DNA from: Synergistaceae bacterium | GTDB lineage: Bacteria > Synergistota > Synergistia > Synergistales > Aminobacteriaceae | Length of the DNA: 64,000 bases | Reading direction: 5' to 3' | Assembly (NCBI GenBank): GCA_017405525.1 | Contig: JAFRAH010000014.1 | Coordinates: 36,845-100,844, forward strand | Part shown: piece by piece, positions 25,098 to 32,084 of the stretch | How the letters are laid out: each line of letters begins with the position of its first letter | Numbering within the stretch: position 1 is the stretch's first letter | The notes under the pieces: model-generated | Told to the model about the DNA's origin: nothing | Databases searched by the model: none | Seen by the model: the letters and a program-made list of their open reading frames with translations, nothing else | Translations under genes and position numbers: made by a program

Positions 25098-25539
25098 GTT
25101 CCTCGCACTCACCAGCGGGGTAATCTCCTGCCTGTTCCTCATCATCAACATCATAGACATAATGACCGGGATAATCTCGCGTCAGGTAGGCATCAACGGC
25201 GTAACCTGGACTGAGGAGCTCGCGCGTATCTCCCTCGTCTGGTGCGTAATGACCGGGGCATCTGCGGCGTTCTGGGAGGGCGACAACATGTCCATTGACT
25301 TCATGACCAGGCTGCTCCCTGAAACTGGGCGGAAGTTTTGCGGGCTTGTTGCGTTCGTGATTGAGGCTGTCGTTCTGGGAGTCCTCGTGTATTACGGCTC
25401 GTTGAACGTCATGGGAGGATGGACGATGCGGACGATGGCACTACACATCCCGCGTGCTGTACCGTTAATGTCCGTGCCTGTGGGAATGGGTGTATTCCTC
25501 GCGGTACTAGTGGCAAGGTTCTTCGGCAGGGGGAAATAG
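25081..25539 (+). CDS. TRAP transporter small membrane subunit, DctQ family
   Basis: Four-helix integral membrane protein of 152 residues. The conserved SRQVGINGVTWTEELARISLVWCVMTGASAAF stretch (Glu-Glu after Trp-Thr) is the DctQ signature. The open frame extends upstream, but ATG 25081 gives the normal N-terminus just before helix 1 and overlaps the dctP-type gene. It pairs with the large subunit one base downstream. Confidence 0.92.
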   Translation: MLKPGKFLALTSGVISCLFLIINIIDIMTGIISRQVGINGVTWTEELARISLVWCVMTGASAAFWEGDNMSIDFMTRLLPETGRKFCGLVAFVIEAVVLGVLVYYGSLNVMGGWTMRTMALHIPRAVPLMSVPVGMGVFLAVLVARFFGRGK

Positions 25540-25540
25540 A

Positions 25541-26833
25541 ATGTATGACTTACTGCTATTCATTCTCTTCATGCTCCAGATGATGATAGGTGTCCCGCTT
25601 TATGCCGCCCTCCTCATGACGAGCCTCTTAGGTCTCATAGGAACGGGGAACTTGACCCTATTGCGTGTAATCCCCCAGCAGTTCTACGGCGGGATGGACA
25701 GCTTCACGCTAATGGCAATGCCCTTCTTCATCCTCACTGGTACGCTCATGAACAGGTCGGGCCTCACTGACAGGCTCATAGATTTTTGCCGTCTCATAGT
25801 GGGACGTGTCAGGGGGGGGCTCGGCTATGTGAACGTTGTCGGCAGTGTAGTGTTCGCTGGCGTTAATGGGAGTGCGGCGGCTGACTCTTCGGCGTTGGGG
25901 GCAATCCTAATTCCTGCGATGGTGAAGGAGGGTTTTCCTGCGGCTTATTCTGCGGGCATCACTGCGGCAAGCTCACTAATAGGGCCGATAATCCCCCCAA
26001 GCCTCTTCATGATAATCTATGCCTCACTCACGAACACGTCAATCGGCGGTCTCTTTGCGGCAGGAGTAATTCCCGGCCTCCTCATGGGACTGGCCTACAT
26101 GCTCATGAACTGGTACTACTCACGGAAGTACAACGTCCCAGTAACTGACACGGGGGAAGTTTACCGGCACAAGTGGGCGATACTTAGGCGTTCGGTTCTT
26201 GCGCTGATTGCCCCGGTAATCATCATGGGCGGAATCATTGAGGGCTTCGTTACTCCCACCGAGTCGGGGGCTGTGGCGAGCATATATTGTGTCCTCGTTG
26301 GGTTCTTCGTTACGCGTGAGCTAACCCTGCGGAAATTGTGCCTCTCAATCTACGAGACCATAAGGAACACAGCAGCAATATTCCTCATCATGGGTGCTGC
26401 CTCAGTCGTCGGCTGGTACCTGAAGTATGAGCGCGTAACCCAGGCCTTCAGCGCAATAATAACGGGCTCCGGGCTTCTTGCTCATCCAGTGCTCTTGATG
26501 GTTGTGCTCAGTGCAATAATCTTCGTGATAGGTATGTTTATGGAGGAAGTTGCAGTGATGACGTTGCTTGCTCCTGTCTTCTACCCATTGGCCATGAAGG
26601 CGGGCATAAATCCCTTCCAGTTCGGAGTAGTGATGACCCTGAACGTAACGATAGCACTGATTACCCCTCCTGTTGGTGCGTGCAACTACATTGTTGCGGC
26701 ATTGGGACATGTACCTATAGGCGAGCTCTTCAGGAAGATATGGCCGTTCATCGTTGTAGCTTTGGCAGTCCAGGCAGTAATAATAGCGTTCCCGTTCCTG
26801 ACGACTATAATACCCTCAGCAATGGGACTATGA
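25541..26833 (+). CDS. TRAP transporter large membrane subunit, DctM family
   Basis: Sodium-driven membrane subunit of 430 residues with about 12 helices. Signatures include LTLMAMPFFILTGTLMNRSGLTDRLI, GGLGYVNVVGSVVFAGVNGSAAADSSALGAILIP and LIGPIIPPSLFMIIYA. ATG 25541 follows the DctQ stop by one base. Last transport gene; 22 bases after it comes the VanX-like gene. Confidence 0.95.
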   Translation: MYDLLLFILFMLQMMIGVPLYAALLMTSLLGLIGTGNLTLLRVIPQQFYGGMDSFTLMAMPFFILTGTLMNRSGLTDRLIDFCRLIVGRVRGGLGYVNVVGSVVFAGVNGSAAADSSALGAILIPAMVKEGFPAAYSAGITAASSLIGPIIPPSLFMIIYASLTNTSIGGLFAAGVIPGLLMGLAYMLMNWYYSRKYNVPVTDTGEVYRHKWAILRRSVLALIAPVIIMGGIIEGFVTPTESGAVASIYCVLVGFFVTRELTLRKLCLSIYETIRNTAAIFLIMGAASVVGWYLKYERVTQAFSAIITGSGLLAHPVLLMVVLSAIIFVIGMFMEEVAVMTLLAPVFYPLAMKAGINPFQFGVVMTLNVTIALITPPVGACNYIVAALGHVPIGELFRKIWPFIVVALAVQAVIIAFPFLTTIIPSAMGL

Positions 26834-26855
26834 ACGAATAGGAGGCGTTAAGATT

Positions 26856-27506
26856 TTGGCATTGCTTCGTGAAAATCATGAACCGTTAGTGCAGGTCAGC
26901 CTTTACCCTGAGAAGATACTAGCACGGAGCTGGTATTACGGTGAGGGCCTCAAGGGCAGCATTCCTGAAGTCTGGCTTCGTGAGGGGACGTACGAGAGGC
27001 TTCTAGTTGCGGCAGAGTCTCTCCCTGAAGGCTTGAGGCTCGTAATCTGGGACGGCTGGAGGAGCTACGAGCTGCAGAGTGAGCTCTACAACACCCTGTT
27101 TTCCCGGCTTAAGGCTCAGGGACTACCTGACAGTGAGGCACATGAACAGGCTCGTGTTTTCGTGGCGACACCGTCAAGGGATGATGAGACGGTCTCAGGG
27201 CATCTTACGGGCGGGGCTGTTGACCTGACGCTTGCGGACAAGTTCGGGCACTATCTGCCGATGGGCGGGAGCTTTGACGACACTGAGGAGCATTCACACA
27301 CCCGCTACTACGACAACCCCGACAATGGGAACGTCATTGCCCGCGAGAACAGGAAGACCCTCCTCCGCATCATGGAGGGAGCAGGCTTCACGAACTACCC
27401 CAGTGAATGGTGGCACTACGATTACGGCAACCGTGCGTGGGCTGAGAGAACCGGGGCTGAATATGCGTTCTACGGTTACACTGAGCCTCCGTTCAAGTGG
27501 CGGTGA
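26856..27506 (+). CDS. D-alanyl-D-alanine dipeptidase (VanX/DdpX-like, peptidase M15D)
   Basis: Zinc dipeptidase of 216 residues, without a signal peptide. VanX marks are IWDGWRS (the Arg of the active site), SGHLTGGAVDLTL (SxHxxGxAxD, first His and Asp zinc ligands) and PSEWWHYDYG (catalytic Glu and last His ligand). The start is TTG 26856 with AGGAGG 10 bases upstream. It stands last in the TRAP operon, which suggests that D,D-dipeptides or a compound released from them are taken up or recycled; E. coli DdpX is similarly placed with a dipeptide transporter. No vanA or vanH partner is nearby, so vancomycin resistance is not indicated. Confidence 0.88.
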   Translation: MALLRENHEPLVQVSLYPEKILARSWYYGEGLKGSIPEVWLREGTYERLLVAAESLPEGLRLVIWDGWRSYELQSELYNTLFSRLKAQGLPDSEAHEQARVFVATPSRDDETVSGHLTGGAVDLTLADKFGHYLPMGGSFDDTEEHSHTRYYDNPDNGNVIARENRKTLLRIMEGAGFTNYPSEWWHYDYGNRAWAERTGAEYAFYGYTEPPFKWR

Positions 27507-27519
27507 GAAGGTGAAAACA

Positions 27520-27556
27520 AAACCCCCTCGCTTTCGGGCAAGGGGGAATTTTTGTA
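27520..27556 (+). terminator. Bidirectional terminator between the TRAP operon and the binding-protein module
   Basis: CCCCCT and AGGGGG pair around a short loop; flanked by AAAAC on the left and AATTTTTG on the right, so it can end transcripts from both sides. Confidence 0.75.
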
Positions 27557-27579
27557 TTGGGGAGAAAAGTAGGAATTGC

Positions 27580-28359
27580 TTACTTCAGGACAACTATAAC
27601 CTGCTGGCTGGCCTCATATGGCTCAGAAAAATCAAGGAACTCCCTGCGCTCTTCCGTTACTGTTACTGCCGAGCATATCATGTCGATTTTCCCCTCAAGC
27701 AAGGCATCAGCAAGAGCCTCAAACCTGTAATCAGCAATCACAAGCTCCAGCCCCAATTTCTTGGCGATGGCCGCGCAAAGCTCTATGTCTATACCGTAGA
27801 AACCGTGGGCACTCCTCATCTCGTAAGGTGGGAAGCTGGCCGCACAACCAACCCATAATTTCCCTTCAGCGTCATGGTTGAAGTCAATCTCTGTGGGGTT
27901 AGGGTCGCCAACAATGTATTTCGCGATGATGTTTAGGCGTGTTCCGTCAGCCTTGAGTTCAGCAAGAGCCTTGTTGACCTTTTCGCGCAGGGGATCACCT
28001 TTCCTGAAAGCTATTGCGTAATTTTCACTCTGTAACGGTTCACGAAGCATACGGATAGCCTCTTTCTCAGTTATGGCGAAGTAACGTGCAGGGTTCTCGT
28101 CCATTACTGCGGCATCAATAAGTCTTGCCTTGAGGGCTCTGATCATGTCTGAAGGGCTCTCGAAAGCTACAACCTCGCCTGAATGTCCCTTGAGCAGATT
28201 CTTCACTAGAGTCTCGCCGATAGTGCCAGCCTGAACGCCAACCTTTGCGGATTTGAGGCCGTCAACCGTCTCAACTTTTGCCGCCGAAACAGGAAGGGCA
28301 GCGATGGAAAGCATCATTACGACAGCGAGAACGAGCGCAAATTTCTTATTCAGTCTCAT
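27580..28359 (-). CDS. Family 3 solute-binding protein with circularly permuted lobes, copy 1
   Basis: Secreted binding protein of 259 residues (signal peptide about 1-26, ending PVSAA). Its halves are in the wrong order for the SBP_bac_3 family. Residues 30-150 match the usual middle and end (VDGLKSAKVGVQAGT, LKARLIDAAVMDE, YAIAFRKGD, LREKVNKALAELKADGT, IIAKY). A linker of about 16 residues follows, then 167-259 match the usual beginning (LWVGCAASFPPYEM, GFYGIDIELCAAIAKKLG, EGKIDMICSAVTVTEERREFLDFSEPY, QVIVVLK). Lobe 2 thus comes first and lobe 1 is contiguous. Ligand residues of both parts seem kept (SxVTxTxxR, DE). No permease genes are adjacent. Second gene of its module. Confidence 0.88.
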   Translation of the reverse strand: MRLNKKFALVLAVVMMLSIAALPVSAAKVETVDGLKSAKVGVQAGTIGETLVKNLLKGHSGEVVAFESPSDMIRALKARLIDAAVMDENPARYFAITEKEAIRMLREPLQSENYAIAFRKGDPLREKVNKALAELKADGTRLNIIAKYIVGDPNPTEIDFNHDAEGKLWVGCAASFPPYEMRSAHGFYGIDIELCAAIAKKLGLELVIADYRFEALADALLEGKIDMICSAVTVTEERREFLDFSEPYEASQQVIVVLK

Positions 28360-28372
28360 TGTGAAAGCCTCC

Positions 28373-28708
28373 TTACTTCCTCAGCTCTTCGCCAATAATG
28401 TCGCCAAGTATCTCGGCATCTTCGAGAGCCTTTCTCTCTATTTCCTTCTGTCTTCTGCGTCTCTCCATCTCACGCTTCAGCTCTTCCTCACGCCTCTTCT
28501 CGGCACCACTGCCGTATTTGCGATCCCACTCGATGAGCTCACGTCCAAGCTGTGAATGGATTATACGTTCATTCTCCCTGCGTTCTAGTTCTTCTCTTGG
28601 GACGGGTCTGGGTCTGCGGCTTCTAGCGAACAACACATCAGCGTTGAACGTGAAAGCAAACGCTACAAGCAACAATGATGCACATACTACCTTGAACATC
28701 TTGCGCAA
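28373..28708 (-). CDS. Small secreted, highly charged protein, intact copy
   Basis: Protein of about 111 residues: signal peptide MRKMFKVVCASLLLVAFAFTFNADVLFA, then an Arg/Glu-rich region (RRPRPVPREELERRENER, EEELKREMERRRRQKEIE) that would form a long charged helix or coiled coil. The start TTG 28708 has AGGAG 8 bases upstream; the GTG at 28717 overlaps that site. It precedes the binding-protein gene by 13 bases. A paralogue with the same position exists in the second module at 29676-30017. Function unknown; it could be a periplasmic partner of the permuted binding protein (inference from conserved pairing). Confidence 0.72.
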   Translation of the reverse strand: MRKMFKVVCASLLLVAFAFTFNADVLFARSRRPRPVPREELERRENERIIHSQLGRELIEWDRKYGSGAEKRREEELKREMERRRRQKEIERKALEDAEILGDIIGEELRK

Positions 28709-28815
28709 CTGTACCACTCCTTATGTGTTTAGGATTTGTGATACATTTTAAGATACGTATTTTTTTCAAACGTGAAATTACTGATTTTATGAGGCTTTAG
28801 GGGTCATGTCGTGGC

Positions 28816-28850
28816 AAAAAAAGGAAGGAGCTTTATACTTCTCTCCTTCC
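28816..28850 (-). terminator. Terminator between the two duplicated modules
   Basis: GGAAGGAG (28823-28830) pairs with CTCCTTCC (28843-28850); on the minus strand seven T follow. It ends the transcript of the upstream module. Confidence 0.75.
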
Positions 28851-28867
28851 CAAGTTCAAAGCCTAGA

Positions 28868-29650
28868 CTACTTCAAGACTACAATAACCTGCTGATTTGC
28901 CTCGTATGGCTCTGAGAAGTCCAAGAACTCCTTCCGTGCATCCGTAACTGTAACTGCGGAACATATCATGTCAATCTTCCCCTCAAGCAGTGCATCAGGG
29001 AGAGCCTCAAACCTATAGTCAGCAATCACTAACTCCATACCCAATTTCTTGGCTATTTCGGCGCATAGTTCTATGTCTATTCCGTAGAACCCCCGCGAGT
29101 CTCTCATCTCATAGGGCGGGAAACTTGCGGCACAACCTACCCATAGCTTGGGGCGGTCCTCCCCAACGTTGAAGTCGATATACTCAGGCTCAGGCTCAGA
29201 AGCTACGTACTTGGCTATGATGTTCAGCAGAGTACCTTCGGCCTTTATCTCAGCTAGTGCCTTGTCGACTTTCTCACGCAATTCATCACCCTTCCTGAAA
29301 GCTATAGCGTAGTACTCCCTCTCGACAGGTTCGGGAAGAATGCGCAGGGTCTCGGTCTCAGTTAAGGCGAAATAGCGGGCTGGGGATTCGTCCATCACTG
29401 CCGCGTCAATCTTGCGGGCTTTCAGGGCATCGATAACCTCAAAGACAGACCTGAAGGATACGACTTCACCGGATGAGCCTTTCAGGAGATCCTTGATGAG
29501 TGTCTCTGAGACTGTCTCTGACTGAACGCCAACCCTTGCGGACTTCAGCCCCTCAACTGATGAGACATTGGCCGCAAGAACAGGGAGTGAGACGGACGAA
29601 AGAAGAACTGCCACGATGAGAACGAATGCGGATTTGATTTTAGTCTTCAT
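28868..29650 (-). CDS. Family 3 solute-binding protein with circularly permuted lobes, copy 2
   Basis: Secreted protein of 260 residues, paralogue of the copy at 27580 and with the same permuted order: signal peptide ending VLAA, SVEGLKSARVGVQSET (usual middle), FRKGDELREKVDKALAEIKAEGT and IIAKY (usual end), an acidic linker EPEPEYIDFN, then LWVGCAASFPPYEM (usual beginning) to QVIVVLK at the C-terminus. The second half is nearly identical to copy 1; the first half has diverged more (SET for AGT), so ligand preference may differ. ATG 29650 has AAGGAGG about 9 bases upstream. The small gene upstream in its module has a stop codon. Confidence 0.88.
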   Translation of the reverse strand: MKTKIKSAFVLIVAVLLSSVSLPVLAANVSSVEGLKSARVGVQSETVSETLIKDLLKGSSGEVVSFRSVFEVIDALKARKIDAAVMDESPARYFALTETETLRILPEPVEREYYAIAFRKGDELREKVDKALAEIKAEGTLLNIIAKYVASEPEPEYIDFNVGEDRPKLWVGCAASFPPYEMRDSRGFYGIDIELCAEIAKKLGMELVIADYRFEALPDALLEGKIDMICSAVTVTDARKEFLDFSEPYEANQQVIVVLK

Positions 29651-29675
29651 GAGAATTAACCTCCTTCGTGTTAAT

Positions 29676-30017
29676 TTAGCGGCGGTACTTTCCCCTGAGC
29701 AGGTCTCGTTCCCACTCAGCAAGCATGTCGCCGAGAATATCTGCCCTCTCCATTGCTTCCCTCTCAATCTGTTCCTTCCTGCGCTTCTCACGCAAACGCC
29801 TCTGCATCTCACGTTCAAATGCCTCGTCGTCCCGTCTCTGACGTTCACGCTTCTCGATCTGCCAGAGGAACTCGTCAGCCTTTTAGTGCTCCCTGCGCCT
29901 GCTTCTTACTTCGTCAATCGTCGGCCAGCGATGTGCGGAAGATACATCTGCCCAGAAAGCAAAGGAAAATGCCAATGTCAGGACAAACGCGCAAATGACC
30001 TTGAACATTCTGCTCAA
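29676..30017 (-). pseudogene. Small secreted, charged protein, copy interrupted by a stop codon
   Basis: Reads from TTG 30017 (AGGAG 9 bases upstream) through signal peptide MSRMFKVICAFVLTLAFSFAFWADVSSA, then RRREH and a TAA at 29883-29885 (codon 45). The frame stays open after it with KADEFLWQIEKRERQRRDDE and further charged repeats to 29676. The total of 113 codons equals its paralogue at 28373-28708, and the ends match (AEILGDIIGE versus ADILGDMLAE). So one nonsense change has split the gene; a 44-residue secreted remnant could still be made. Confidence 0.72.
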
Positions 30018-30068
30018 ACTTCATCGCTCCTTAGTGTTTGGGATTTTGACTCAGCACAAGATACATAT

Positions 30069-30665
30069 TCACTCTGTTTTCATCAAATGTGTAACTGCTG
30101 ATTTTGTCAGCTCCATATCTGGTTCATGGAAGCTATAGATACACCCGCAATAGTTCTGCCGGTAAAGCCCCAGTTCCTTCGAACGCCCGACGCTCCGCAA
30201 GAAGCCGTTGTTCTTCCGCCAAATCCGGTACTCCCACTTCAGGCCATGAAGGGCAGATATACTTTCACCAAGTGAGTTGATGAGGTTCACATTCTTGTGT
30301 GGGCTTATGGTGAGGGTGGTGCACATGTACCCACAGCCAAGCCTCAATGCCTCCTTGGCTGATGCCTCAAGCTGTAGCCTGAAACACTCCGTACATCTCC
30401 TGCCGCCTTCAGGTTCATGTTCGAGACCCCTGACCACTTCAAGCCATTCACCGGGACAGTAGGAAGGGATGACGCATTCAGTGCCCTCATGAGCTGATAG
30501 TATGTTCACTGCCTCAAGCCTTCGGGTATATTCGTCGCGGGGGTGAATGTTGCTGCCGTAGAAGTAGCCCGTAACGTTCCAGCCCTCAGCGAGAAGGTCA
30601 GGGATTGGTATGCAGGCATCAGGAGCACAGCAAATGTGAAGGAGCATAGATTTTTCCGGGGACAT
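30069..30665 (-). CDS. queH: Epoxyqueuosine reductase QueH
   Basis: Last step of queuosine synthesis, the non-orthologous alternative to QueG. The protein of 198 residues has LLHICCAPD near the N-terminus (CC pair), RRCTECFRLQL (CxxC) and QNYCGCIYS (CxC) near the end, the cysteines of the 4Fe-4S cluster and the extra metal, plus TTLTISPHKN. Start ATG 30665 or slightly later; AAGGAGG stands upstream. Monocistronic; its promoter region faces the nucleotide-sugar genes. Other queuosine genes are not in the window. Confidence 0.93.
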   Translation of the reverse strand: MSPEKSMLLHICCAPDACIPIPDLLAEGWNVTGYFYGSNIHPRDEYTRRLEAVNILSAHEGTECVIPSYCPGEWLEVVRGLEHEPEGGRRCTECFRLQLEASAKEALRLGCGYMCTTLTISPHKNVNLINSLGESISALHGLKWEYRIWRKNNGFLRSVGRSKELGLYRQNYCGCIYSFHEPDMELTKSAVTHLMKTE

Positions 30666-30704
30666 TGAGATTTTCCTCCTTGTGATAATTTCATGGCCTC
30701 AGAG

Positions 30705-30710
30705 TATAAT
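30705..30710 (+). promoter_or_regulatory. -10 element TATAAT before the nucleotide-sugar operon
   Basis: TATAAT 33 bases before the TTGACA at 30738. At 14613 and 63918 a TATAAT-like box stands at a comparable distance (34 and 26 bases) before the same TTGACAAA. Confidence 0.45.
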
Positions 30711-30737
30711 ACTTTGCACAAATCCACAAAAGGAGCG

Positions 30738-30765
30738 TTGACAAAATAAAAATGGCCGCCATAAT
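30738..30765 (+). promoter_or_regulatory. TTGACA-16-CATAAT element directly before the heptamer repeat
   Basis: TTGACA (30738-30743) and CATAAT (30760-30765) with a 16-base spacer give a strong sigma-70-like promoter. The repeat begins at the next base, so it would form the very start of the transcript. The same pair with 16 bases recurs at 63944-63971 and, with CATAAG, at 14647-14674. Confidence 0.5.
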
Positions 30766-30793
30766 CGAGCCACGAGCCACGAGCCACGAGCCA
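30766..30793 (+). repeat. Heptamer tandem repeat (CGAGCCA)4
   Basis: Four perfect copies of CGAGCCA lie between the promoter-like element and the first codons of the nucleotide-sugar dehydrogenase. Seven is not a multiple of three, so each change of copy number changes the reading frame between ATG 30752 and the gene. With three or six copies the ATG is in frame; with four it is not. Confidence 0.9.
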
Positions 30794-30800
30794 CCCATCT

Positions 30801-32084
30801 TTGTGCCTCGGCATTGTAGGACTTGGCTATGTGGGACTCACCTTAGCGATTGCAGCAGCAGACTCAGGCTTCAAGGTTTACGGTACTGAGATTAACCCCA
30901 AGATACTCGCCTCACTTAGGGACAATCACGCACACTTCCACGAGACAGGACTAGACCACCTCATCACGGAACATAACGGCAAAAACTTTCACAGCTCCGG
31001 GAAATTTCCGAAAGGCACAAAATTTGACGCGTTCATCATCACCGTAGGCACTCCCCTAATGGCCGGGACTCATGAGCCAAACTTCGGCTATATCCGTCAG
31101 GCAGTCCAGAGCATCAGGGAGGTCTATGACGGCTCACAGCTCGTGATACTCCGTTCGACCGTGTCAGCAGGGACAACACGAAACGTAGTCATTCCGTTTC
31201 TCCGGGACATGTGCGGGAAACCTGAAGTATTCGTGAGCATGTGCCCTGAACGTACGGTTGAAGGCCGGGCAATCGAGGAGCTTACCCACCTTCCCCAGAT
31301 AATCAGCGGCAATAATTCGGAGGCTCTAGGAATGGCTGAGGACATCTTCACGCGCATAACCCCTTCAGTTCTGAGGGCAGGAAGTCTTGAGGAGGCTGAA
31401 CTAGCAAAACTCTTCTGCAACACATACAGGGACATAAATTTTGCGGTCGGCAATGCGTTCTGTCTATCGGCACAGACTTTCGGGATTGACGGGATTAACG
31501 TTATACGTCTGGCAAATGAAGGCTACTCGCGGGCAAACATAGCAGCACCTGGATTTGTTGCCGGGCCATGCCTCGAAAAGGACGCGTACATTCTCACCCA
31601 CAATATGAAGGAATGCCCATCAAGGGACTTCATACTTTCAGGGAGGAACATAAACAGTTCGCTTGAGGATGCCGCCGCTGAATGGGTCATGCACAAGGCT
31701 AATGGTAAGGTTATCGCACTTTCAGGAATGGCCTTCAAGGGAAAACCTGAAACCAGCGACCTCAGAGGCTCCCCTTCAGTGAACATAGCAAGGAAGTTGT
31801 ACGCTATGGGCTGTGAGCTGAGGCTCCACGATTTCGCGGCATATCCTGACGAGATGGATGACTTGGGACTTGGCCGGGCCTGCAGGACATTGAGGGAGGC
31901 TTGCGAGGGTGCAGATGCATTGATGATCCTGAATAACCACGAGAAATATTCCGGGATAACACGTGAAGACTTAGGGAGTGAAGATATTACCGTCCTTGAT
32001 GCGTGGCAGGTCTGCGGGAAAATCACAGGGACTTTCACGCTCGGCAACATGCTTCTTCCCGGCACTGAAGGAGGGGCTGAATGA
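30801..32084 (+). CDS. UDP-glucose/GDP-mannose dehydrogenase family nucleotide-sugar dehydrogenase
   Basis: NAD-dependent enzyme oxidising C6 of a nucleotide sugar to the uronate. The Rossmann start LGIVGLGYVGLTLA, the catalytic Cys in GPCLEKDAYIL, the AELAKLFCNTYRDINFA central segment and GMAFKGKPETSDLRGSPS near the end are all present; length 427 suits the UDP-ManNAc dehydrogenase branch. The 5' end is unusual: TTG 30801 is the only start in frame and has no ribosome site, while the better-placed ATG at 30752 is one base out of frame across a heptamer repeat. Expression may therefore switch with repeat number. The stop overlaps the next gene by 4 bases. Confidence 0.9.
   Translation: MCLGIVGLGYVGLTLAIAAADSGFKVYGTEINPKILASLRDNHAHFHETGLDHLITEHNGKNFHSSGKFPKGTKFDAFIITVGTPLMAGTHEPNFGYIRQAVQSIREVYDGSQLVILRSTVSAGTTRNVVIPFLRDMCGKPEVFVSMCPERTVEGRAIEELTHLPQIISGNNSEALGMAEDIFTRITPSVLRAGSLEEAELAKLFCNTYRDINFAVGNAFCLSAQTFGIDGINVIRLANEGYSRANIAAPGFVAGPCLEKDAYILTHNMKECPSRDFILSGRNINSSLEDAAAEWVMHKANGKVIALSGMAFKGKPETSDLRGSPSVNIARKLYAMGCELRLHDFAAYPDEMDDLGLGRACRTLREACEGADALMILNNHEKYSGITREDLGSEDITVLDAWQVCGKITGTFTLGNMLLPGTEGGAE

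Noticed and set aside
26856..27506. Vancomycin resistance gene vanX
   Set aside because: No vanH, vanA or two-component genes are near; VanX-like enzymes also occur for dipeptide use.
29568..30101. Plus-strand open frame of 177 codons
   Set aside because: It is antisense to the second binding-protein gene and to the interrupted charged-protein gene, both of which have matching paralogues.
30766..30793. CRISPR-like repeat
   Set aside because: Units are seven bases without spacers; it is a simple tandem repeat.
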